A stretch of 64,000 nucleotides of DNA from Nyssa sinensis. Lineage: Eukaryota; Streptophyta; Magnoliopsida; Cornales; Nyssaceae. The position numbers were made by a program, and so were the translations under genes. The notes beneath the pieces were generated by a model. That model was given only the letters and a program-made list of their open reading frames with translations. It did not search any database and was not told where the DNA came from. Positions within the stretch are counted from its first letter, which is position 1. Each line of letters opens with the position of its first letter. Of the stretch, positions 26,701 through 38,700 are shown piece by piece. The stretch covers positions 5,385,501 through 5,449,500 of the forward strand of contig CM018041.1 of assembly GCA_008638375.1 (NCBI GenBank), in the 5' to 3' direction.

Positions 26701-29700
26701 TTCCAGAGGCAGACAAATCTATGTAGTCAGAATACCTTTTCTTGTAAAGCTGCAGTTACAGCCTCACGAGCTTTGAACCGTGGCATCCCTGCAAACCCTA
26801 AACCACCATTGCTATTTATTTTTCCATCATCAGTGAAAATGTTGATGAAGTCAAGATTATGACGCTTTCCAACCTCAAAATCATTTGGATCATGTGCCGG
26901 AGTTATCTGCAGGAGTGTTGAGGAAAGATTTGTTCATAGTTACATCCCTAAAGAAGAATTTGAAATTCAAAAAAAAAAAAGGAAAAATAAACAAGGCCAG
27001 CATTCTTAGTCTCAAAGCAGAATTTGTACCTTAACTGCACCAGTACCAAAATTCATATCAACAAGTATTGGATCAAAAACTATAGGAAGTTTTCTTCCAT
27101 TGAATGGATGAATGGCGAATTTTCCACGAAGATGACTATATCTTGAATCTTCAGGATGAACAGCAATAGCAGTATCACCAAGCATCGTCTCCACTCTAGT
27201 AGTGGCCACAACAATCTCACCCAACCCCCCTTCCAAAGGATATGCAAATGATGTCAACACACCAAACTCCACCAGGTTTTGATATCCAGGAACCTTTAGC
27301 AGTGTCTTTTCTTTGATGTCAATATAATCTACCTACAAATACAGAGCAACTCACAGAAATATAAAATACACTCCATTCGGTCCATTGACTATGCCATTTA
27401 AAGGTCTATTGGTCATGGCTTACCTCAATATCAGATATTGCTGTTCGCAAGACACAATCCCAATTCACTAGCCGCAGGTCCCTGGAATAGGAGAAAAAAA
27501 TAAAAATCTCCAAAATACGTGCTACTCAAACTAAGGCAAATGTACAGTCAAAAGATGAATACCACATATCGATCCACAAAAAATTATGACAAACCAACCA
27601 AAGCAGAGAAAGAGATCCAATATTAACGAGTAACTCAATGAACTAGAGTCAGCATATTTGTCACCCAAATCCAATCCCACAGTATAATATAGTGAAACAA
27701 CACATATCAAGAATTAACCAATATCCTAAAAATAATTTAAGTAACTCACACTAACCTTCCATGAGTTTTCAAACAATTGTAGATACTTCCTCATGTTTTT
27801 TAAAATTACAATGCCCTCCCATCAATCTTGTTGGCTAAAACTTGTTAGTGGAAATTGCATTCATTCATGCTCTTTACTCCTTTGCATAATTTTGAGTTTC
27901 CATTGCAAATATTAGTTCTCTCTCTCTCTCTCTCTCTCACATCCGAGTCCCCATCATTCATGGCCACCAAACACTAATCAATTGACTCCCTAATAATTGA
28001 TATTCATAACTCAATAATATCCCTTACTTAATAATTTTTTGAGAAACCAACTTCGTTTCCATGGTAGAGAATTAATAATTCAATAACTTAATAATTACTA
28101 ATTTTTTTGAAAAAAACCATATTAAGACTCCCTTTAGGGAATTCCAACTTTTCAAGGGGACAAAGCATTTAATGCTTTTACACTTGAGTGAGAAGTATAA
28201 ATTTAGAAAACTAACCTTCTTTCACATTGATTAGAACACACACATTATATTGAGGAAAAATAATTTGAAAATTTCATAATACTTATAAATTGACTTTTCA
28301 AATTGGACTCTTATTTGAGACATCCCGAAAGTGAAAGAAGGCCTTTTAAATTGGGACAAGGGGAGTAGAATAGATAATAATAAGAAAGGTGATTATATAT
28401 GTTTTATGCTTAAAAAAGTATACTTGTGAAAAAGATTTTTCATTGTAAATATTATTAAGAAACATAATAATTAATAATAATTCTATTAATTAATAATTTT
28501 TTGTTCTCCCAAGATTATTCATTAGAGAGTTTTGATTATGTTGTGCTCATCACCACTGACCACCACCATCCAAACCACATTACGATAACCATAACTAAAC
28601 CAAGAAAATTTAAACCTCTTTGCCAATGGGCCATCTCTATCAACCAACATCAACTTTATAACCACTGGCATAACTGCCACCGCCCCTCAACCACAAACTA
28701 GAGTCACCCCATCGCCAACTTTGACACATCCCAATAACCACATTCCTACCATATTTAAACTAAATGTTTCTATAATTCTCTCTTTCTCCGTCTCTAAAAC
28801 TCTCCAAAAGTCACTTCTCTTATAATCTCTTCCTCTGTTCGAACTCCCCCTCTTTATTAGTTAACAGTTCTCTCTAAACCTATATAAATAACATTAATAT
28901 GGTCAACAACACAAGCCATGAATCACTTATCCAAAAATAAATAAAAATACAAGCCATGAATTTCAAAATATTTGACAATGAACAATTGGTGGACTCAATC
29001 ACATACAAATCAATTCCTTAATTGAGGAACTAGAATGAAATCCAGAAGTGTGGATTCCATTATATATTCTACCACCAATGGGTTTGCATTAACATGTTTA
29101 AGAGTTGTATATTTGTGTTAGTGGAAGCAATGATCATTTTGGCGGGTGGCAGTAATGGGTGACGGGCAGGATAATGGCGGTGTAGGTGCCATGATTCGAA
29201 AAATGGTGACTTCAATCTTAAGTGGTGGCAGTGAGGATATTGGAGCACGAGGAGGAGGATAGTGTCATCTAGTGTTATAGGGTTTACCTTTTATAAGTGT
29301 AAGCTATGAAGCACGGACTCTATTTTGACTCAAGTATTAGTTCCGAATATTTTTGGAAAAAGAACATGTTTGACCACATCACGAACAAATGTCAGACACG
29401 CGAAAAAAGAGTATCTAATTTATTTTTACTTTTCCAAACTTAGGACATCTTCCGGACACATTAGGAACACATTTTTGAATTTTTCTCTTTTTTTTGGAAT
29501 TTTTTCCTCTTTTTCTCCTCTCCTCTACTTGTTTTAGGGGTAATATTTGTGTACATGTGTATTCTATGTAATAGTTAGCAAATTTGTTTTGAAATGTGGA
29601 TCATGGATGTCGATTATTAAATGAAAAAGCTCTTGAATTTGTATTTAATAGTATTTTTATTTTAATATCTTAATAATATTATCATGGTTTATTTTTTTAA

Positions 29701-32700
29701 TGCCAATTTTGATTGAAATAATGTTATGTTTTTATTTTATGGGTATATAAAAAAAATATTTAACGTGTCCATGATGTATTCTTGTCTTACTTTTTCTAAA
29801 AATGTCGTTTCCGCATGTCCATGTCCATGTCGTATCATATTTGTGTGTTGTGTCCACGTCCGTGTTTGTGCTTCTTAGAGTGAAAGTGATGATATTGCCA
29901 TTGAAAAATTACATTTGACTCATATAAAGACAACGTAAATCAACTAAAAAAATATAAAAAGACTACGTAAGACATTTAATATTAATTTTTCTTTTTTTAT
30001 AAGTAATCAGAATTCCACAAATAGCAGCAAGAGGTGCACCCATGTACAAAAAATATATATAAAGATTACATAAGACATTTAATATTATTTTTTTTTATAA
30101 GTAATCGGCATTCAACAAATAGCAGCAAGAGGTAACAACTATATTTTGAGACTACATTTAAAAGAAATAAAATTCTCTATAGCCAAAATTGACCCTCCCA
30201 TGATACAAAAATAAAATGTGATCAACAATTTAATCTTTGCAATGTAAATAGCCTATGAATTCATTCCCCAAAGACACAGGAAAAATTGAAAAACCGAATT
30301 TTTAAAGGTTAAAGCGATGATAAAAAAAATTCAAGATGATGACACTGGCCATTTCCCTCAATGGCAAATCGGGGAATTTGGGCTGGGATGGGATAGGGTG
30401 CCCCTATCCCAAACCCACGTGCTCCACCCCATCCCAAATGCTAATTAATACTCCCCCCCCCCCCCTCCCCCCCTCCTCCCCCCAAAGTAGGGTTCACTTC
30501 ACATAATTTGGGGCCTAAAGTGATAATGTAAATGAGACTCTTTTTTAAATATTAAATTATATATATTGTAATATATATATATATTATAATATAAAATTTT
30601 TAATAGTGTTTAATATAAAAAAATATAAATGCTGAATAAAAACTTAATAATAGAGTTTTCACGTGATTCAACAGGTTGAATAAAGAAAATTTGAAATAGA
30701 ACTCTACTAATAGAATTTACAAAAAACTATAAACTAGTCATTACAAATGAATTATTCAGGACTTTTTTACGTAAACAAATAGAAAAAAAATGTGATTAAT
30801 TTGGAATTGGATTCTACTACTAAAATTTACAAAATGAATAAGTGAGGTCATACAAAAAGGCTATATATATATATATTATAATATAAAAATTGTAATAGTG
30901 TTCAGTATAAAAAATAGAAATGTTGAATAAAAATTTAATAATAGAGTTTTTACATAATTCAACAATTTGAGTAAAGAAAATTTGAAATAGAACTCTACTA
31001 CTGGAATTTACAAAAACTATAAACTAGTCAATACAAAAGAATTATTCAGGTCTTTTTTATGTAAACAAATAGGAAAAAATGAGATCAATTTGGAATGGAT
31101 TCTACTACTAAAATTTACAAAATGAATAAGTTGGGTAATACAAAAAGACAATTCACATGTTTTATTAAATGTGATTGGTCTAACTACAATTTTTTCTTAA
31201 TCTTAAACTTTTATGGGGCCTTTTTGTGAGACTAAAACTTTTACAAACCTTAGACTTCTAATTATACTATAAATTATACTCCCTTTGTCCCATAAAAAGA
31301 GCCGCTTTTTGGAAAAACCAACTTTTTAAGGATGACAAGCATTTAATGCTTTCACATTTGAATAAGAGTATAAATTTACAAAACTAACCTCATTTCACAT
31401 TGAGTAGTACATTCAAATTAAATTGGTAAAAAGGGTAATTTGAAAATGTTATAATAATTTATACTGGACTTTTCAAAGAAGACTCTTAAATTGGGACATC
31501 TCAAAATGGAATAAGGGCCCTTAAATTGGGACGGAGGGAGTATAAGATTTGGGGCCTAAAGCCATTGCTTCACCTGCTTTAGGGTGGAGCCGGCACAGCC
31601 CCCAAGTGGATTGTACTAAATTTATTATCCTTATTTTAAAAAAAATAGTAAATGAAGGAAAAAAAAATTATTATCCACATTTTAAAAAAAATTGATCAGT
31701 ATCCACATTTAAAAAAATAACAATAAATATAAAATATAAAATATTTTTAAATAATATTCTTCCACAATTATGTATATTCATGAGTAGATTAGGTATTTTA
31801 AAATATATGAAGAATATTTAAGTAATTTTACACGATAATAGAGGTTGAGCGGATTTGAACCTCTCTTTCTCAAACCTGGCGGCCCTATCCCTATCGGGCT
31901 TCAACCTCTTCCTCCCAATCCTATCCCCAACCCATATACATACTTCTCATACTTGTTGCATTAAGGGTGTGTTACCTGAAAAACTCCGCCCCGTTGAAAT
32001 CCCTAGTTATGTCTCCAAGGCTATCTATAATTTAGATTAAGGTCAAAGGTAAAAGACTGAACTCTTTTTTTTTTGGTGGGGTGGGGTGAGACAAGGTCAA
32101 AGAAGAGCATTAATTACAGAAACAATGCACTGAACTCGTATTCCCATTGCAAAGAATAAAGCAAAACCAAATTACAAATGCATGGATGACTGCCTAAAGA
32201 ACAATAAGCACTGTCAATCTTAAGCATACCTATAAATAAGACCTTCCTTGTAAAGCCTAACAAAAGCCTCTACCACAGCCTTTGATCTTTTCTCATCCAT
32301 TGTAAAGCACTGTTTGGAGGGAAGTAAAAAAAGCAAAAAAAGGAGGATCGAATTAGTAAAACCAGTTATAAAGGTTGTCCATTAAATAATATTAACTGTA
32401 TCAAGAGCAGAGTTCAAAGACTTAACAACAATATTGAATTCTTACCTCACGGGACCAATCGAGAGAGGCACCTAAGCAACGTAGTTGTTTTAATATGGCA
32501 CCACCATATTCATTCTTCCAATCCCATACCTTTAACCAAAATCCCGAGGATGAATATATAGGTGCAAATGAAATTGAACTTGACAGCCAAATTCTTAATG
32601 AAACTGAAACAACATATCAAAAATAAAATTAATGAAACTGAAACAAACTTATGACATCTCAAACGCACTTCAGATAAAAATTTCTCGCGGCCAAGATCAT

Positions 32701-35700
32701 GCCTGGTCAACCGCCTTTCCCGCATTATCTTCTTCTCCACAACCACCTGTTACTCAGCATTTGAATAGCATATTTTAAAGAAAACCCACAATTATCTGAA
32801 TATCATTGATATCCATATTAGCTACGACAACAGATGCATGCCAAATAGGCATTGCTGGATGCATGAAATGCCATTACATGTCACTGAGCATGAATTTAGG
32901 TCAATCGGTCAAACACTAGGAACCTTAAACAATCCCTCCACCAAATCTTAGGCCAAAGACACATCAGATGGATCATGAAATCTTCCAAACTGAGTTTTGA
33001 TCTGGGACTTTTAAACCCATTTACGTGATATGTCTGATGGCATAGGGTGATGCAATTCAGCATCTCATCATTTTACATGCTTTATGCCATTGACTGATGT
33101 CTGGCACAATATGCTGTATGCAACAGAGATCTCAAATGTAAGGAGTGGTAAAAGGACGATGTCAAGCACAAGAACATAAGTTAGAGTGAGAGCAACCACT
33201 GCATGAAAATACTGCCAAATGTTGTATGTAACTAGTCAAATCCCTCCTGACATCAGACATCCCGCATATGCTGGACCAACACTGAAAATGGCCTTTTAAT
33301 ATGCCAGATATATTAGCCACACATGGCATTGTACAAAGCCTCCTCTCCCCTCGGGGATGAATGCTAATAACAACTATACAAAATAGATAAAGAAAACCAA
33401 AGAGTTAAAGATTTAATCCCAATTATAACCTGTGTCGCTATCCCAGCATGGTCCATCCCAGGGACCCACAAGGTATTGTATCCAGACATTCTCCGCCAGC
33501 GAATAATTGTATCCTACATCCAACAAAATCCAACAAGAAATTAACAATAATTGCAACAGCTACCAACTAAACTGCAAATACAGGAAGATATTGTAACTAG
33601 GTTACCTGGATAGAACAGGTGAGGGCATGGCCTATATGTAGAGCCCCAGTCACATTAGGAGGTGGCAGAACCTGCAGTTTTACACCCAAAAAAATTAGTG
33701 GAAAAAAAAAACACGACTTAGGGAGGAAGAACCTTAACCAATACAAAATCTAAAAAGAAAAATGAAAATGATTACCAGGTTCAATCCAATAATTGTAGGG
33801 AGTATTTGGATGTTTCATGAAAAATGAATCAGTAAATTATATTTAGCTGGTTAACAAACCACATGCTATCGTGATACGGAGACATTACTATAATCATAGT
33901 TGTCGAAGCGTGTATCGGAAACTGTATCGTTTTAAAAAAATGCGTATCATATCATGTATTGTAAGATACAAATAATTTTTTTAAATATACATATATAAAT
34001 ATATTTTATATATAATGCTTAAAATGATATAAATAACTTTTCAATTCACTTGTCATACAAATTAGATATATAATTTATTATTATTTATCCAACAATTAAA
34101 AATCAAAATAGTACCAAGCATAGTTGTCTTATTTTTCAACTATATTGTATCATGTTATACATATACAATGTAGAAAATGTGTATAAAATGATAAAAATAA
34201 CATTTCAACTCACTTATAAAAAAAAATTAACTTAAGTTGAATACAACACAATAATTAAGATTTATAAATACTACGAGTTTCAAACTAAAATTCAATAATC
34301 GAAGTTTTCAACATAATTCATCAATTTCAACATTTAAAGACAAAATCCAAAATTATTCATTTTTATAATCCATCCTATTTTCATCTTAATATCCAATTTC
34401 AATGGTTGATATGATATCATCAAATGCCAATAATTTTTCACTTCATTTTTCTTCTTCAACTTCTTGTATGTGCTCACTCTTCATCCTTATCTTCTCAAAG
34501 CACTTACTTTTCTTCTTTCTTCGTTTGAGGAAAAATTTGTGTTGCGAAGAGGCCATTTTTTTTTTATAAGCATTACAAAGAGGCAATATAAAACCAAACA
34601 AAATAAAAAATGTTTCCATGTATATAACAAAACAACAAAAAATAGGTCAAAACAATGTCGTTTAGCTTGATTGCCCCAATCGCATGTATCGTGCGTATCA
34701 AAACACATCGTAAGAGACATGTCGCGTATCGTGCGATATAGTACAAAAAAAATACAACATAAGATACGTATCATTTTATGTCCATATTGAAATGTATCAT
34801 AAGATACGTATCGTGCATCGTAAGATACTAAAAACTATTACTATAATCACAAAACCATTCTACCTATCAAGAAGGAAACCGATTTCAAGTTTGGCCCCAA
34901 CAATTTAGTTATCATCATAAACTTCAAGTCACCAGACATCTAGCCTGAGTTCTAGCTATCCAGAAAGTACATAGCTATTGTTTGAGCATCTATAGCTATA
35001 TTCAACCAGTGTGTGAAACTCTTTTTTATCCACAATTTCCCCATTACCTCAACAAAATTTTCCACAAGTGAAAGAATAAAATAGATTTGAAATTACAGCA
35101 GCCACCATTAGGAGTCCAGCAAGACACTTACAATCACAAAAGGAGGTTTGATGCTGCTCGAATCTGCCACAAAGAAGCCTGATTCCTCCCACCACGGGTA
35201 CCATCTAGATCAGAAATTATAGGACACAAGGATGACAAAGGTAACAAACAAGCTTCCATTGTTGGAAAGGACAGAAAATAAACTTTAAACTTACGATTTC
35301 TCCACTGCAATGGGGTTATACTGCTTTGCCATTTGACTAGAGAGATGTTTCTTCTCACCTGCAGGAGTATCGGGGTCCATATAATCCTCAGGGTTATCCT
35401 CCCCTGCCTCTTTCTTTATGTTCTTTCGTTTACCCACTTTTGAAGCATTAGAGACTTGTTGAGCCTTGAAAGAGTCATGCAAAAAGATAAACCAACAGAA
35501 TCTAGCATTTTTTAACGCCATGAAAGAGAGAAGCCAAAACTTATATATGTTCTTAGGTGTCAACATATAAATTAAGAAGGCAGCATATATGAAAAATGAT
35601 AACTAAGGAAACCATAAACCATGAGTACATATATAAATATAACAATGATACTTTTACCTGAAGTTTAGCTGCTTCCGCTTTTTGTGCAGCCTTAAGTTTC

Positions 35701-38700
35701 TTCAATTCTTTCTCTCTTGCCTACCACAAAAATGAGACAAATATACTATCACTCCACAATTCAAAACGAGAGAGATGAAGAGAAAGAAAACAAAGGAGTC
35801 AGCCAACCGAAGTAACTAAACCAACATAACCAAGAGAACACAAATCAACCCTATAGCAGCTACTAAATAACATTATAATTGAAAATGCAAAATATCACCT
35901 CCACTTGAAGATAACCAAATTGAGATAGCTCAGTCACTCAACTGAAGGGAAAAGGCTAGATTTGATGTCGAATATTTTTTTCTTTTTTTGATAGGTAAGT
36001 GGCCCTAGGAGTGGGAGCTGAACCTGGGACCTTAGGGATATTACCCAAGGTTTTGATGTCTAATATTTTGGCATTGTGTAGAGCCTCGAATGAACTGAGC
36101 CAGGCTGAGGATTGGGCTCTTTGGGCAGAGTGTTCATATTCAGCCAACATCTTTAGTGTTCATACTCAGCTTTTATATACTCCGCTGACTCAGGAGCTTG
36201 GCTCAATTGAAGAGTACCAGTCCAATTTTCCTAATTGATGTGACATGTTGTCCTTAAAATGAAAAATGTTATGTGACACATCATACTTAAGTTTGGCTTT
36301 TACTCAAAGCTGTTCTCTCTCTCATTCTTTATATTATGTGTACGTGTGTGTGTGTAATTATATCGTTATTATATTATATCCAAGATGCAGCAGTAACTTC
36401 TTTTTTTATAAGTAAAGTAAATTGAATAAAAGTGCCCGAGGGGGCGAGTCCATATATACAAGGGCAAGGCTATATGATAAGATGCAGCTGTAACATTTGG
36501 GCGTTGAACTAATATAAAGTCGGAAAAGAAGGAGAAAATTACAATCTAGCTATCATGGCTCCTATATTAACAAGCCTACCCAAGTCAAGCTTGGGCCCAT
36601 TAGACATTGGCTCATCTATTGAACGAGCGTCAATATAAAACTTGAGCTCTGTTCATTAGTTAAATAGACGAGCCCAAACTAGCCCAATACTGAGTCAAGC
36701 CTAGCTGTTCATGTAAATCTTGTTTCATTTGCAACCATAGTGTTATCGTACCTCAAAAATAATATATATTGTTACCATTACATGCAAAAATCTCATTCAA
36801 CCCATCACCTTCATCAGCTTTGTTACCTTACAATGCAAAACAACAAAAGAGAGTTGCATTATCTTCCTTCTTTTTTCTTGGAAATAGTTGTATTCTCTTT
36901 CTTTTAGTCAAGAGAAACCAATATAATGACAAAAAGTATTTATTTACAGCCATGTTCGCTATCTAGTTCAGATGATTCAGAAGATCAGTTGCATTAAATG
37001 TTGTTAGTCAAGTTTTCACTACACAGGCCTTCACAAAAAACAGCCAATTTACAAATTAGCTCAGTCAACCTCATTGAGTTACACACTAGCACAAGGATCA
37101 AAGTTTCGTTTCTTTTCCATCGAAACGGCCGAAACGTTTCCGTTTCTCAGGGAACCGAAACGAAACACTAGTAAAATATTGAAATTCACATGTTTCCATG
37201 GAAACAAAATTGTTTCCGTGTAAACATACCGAAATTAGTGGAAACATACCGAATCAGAGGAAATATTTCTTTTATATCAACAATAATTCTAGAAGTTAGT
37301 AAAAAAATAATATCCATTTATTTTTCAAAGATTAAGACTCAAAAGTATAAGAAGATATATTTCTATTATTTTTTCTAAAATAATAGAAAAGTAGTAGGGA
37401 AAATAAAGTGTAGAGAAACAACTATTTTAATACTAAGTTACTAATTATAATAGGTTTAAATCGATATTTGTTTTACTTTTTATTTTATATGTAACTTGTG
37501 TCAAATTATCTAATTCGTGGATATTACATAGTATATATCTATTATATCATTTATCATGAATATGATGTATATGCCTTAAATATACGCAAATATTCAATAA
37601 ATAGGCTTATTTGTATAAATAAATAAATTTTAAGTTATGTTTACACGTGTTTCCAATTTTTTCTCCGTTTCCATTATGTTTCTGAAACGTTTCTGTTTCT
37701 GAACAAACCGAAACTATACATCGAAACGATATTTTGATTCTTGCACTAGCAGCACTTCAACCAATTGAGTTTTCTCTGCCAGCTTTCAAGATATCAAGTT
37801 TTCAAAGTTGGATTGAGCATACCACGACGGAAAGGCAAAAAAATCATTAAGCAATCGTAAGAAGGGGGACAAATATCTAATACATGCCATCACCATTAAT
37901 AGTACTTTCACTAGGCCATCACCCAATTGGTAGTACTTTTTTGTTTTTGATAAGTAAAAGTAATATAATAAAAGGTGCCCAAGGGGGGCAAACCCAAAAT
38001 TCAACCTACTAAGGCTAAAGCATTTACATAGGTCTTAAAGACCCCAAAAAATCTACTAAGGCTAAAGCATTTACAGGGTAAGCCTCTTTGGCCTAACAAA
38101 ATAGTAATCGCAAAAAATTGTCCTTAATAGACATGATGGACTATTCATCCCTTTCAAAAACACGACTATTTCGCTCTTTCCAAATGCTCCACATTGGGCA
38201 AATAGGAGCTAAATTCCAAATTTTCTAACCTCTTTCCTCAATTTGCAACCCTGCCAAGCCAACAAGAGCTCCTTAATTGAATTTGGCATCACCTAGAAAA
38301 AGTCAAAAATAGCGAATACCAAAATCCAGCATTCTCAAGCCATAGGGTAGTGAATAAGCACATAATCTACCCCCTCTTCCTCCTCCTTACACAAGTAGCA
38401 TCAACTTGCCAGTGTAAAATATCTTCTTTTTTTTAGATTTTCCGCAGTCAAATGACCTTCCAAGAAACTTCCCAAACAAAGAAAGATGCTCTAGGGGGAG
38501 TCCAAGAATGCCAAATCAAGCTCCACGAAAAGTGCAAATCACCGGTGTCAACCATGCTCCTGAGAAAGACTGAATAGTGAAAAACTTCCTAACCAACTTC
38601 CACACCATAACATCCTCCCTTCCCTCCCTCAATCGCACTCTCTGAATATGCATAAGGAAAGACCCCCCCACCTCCTCCAATTCCAGGTCAAAAAACTCCC

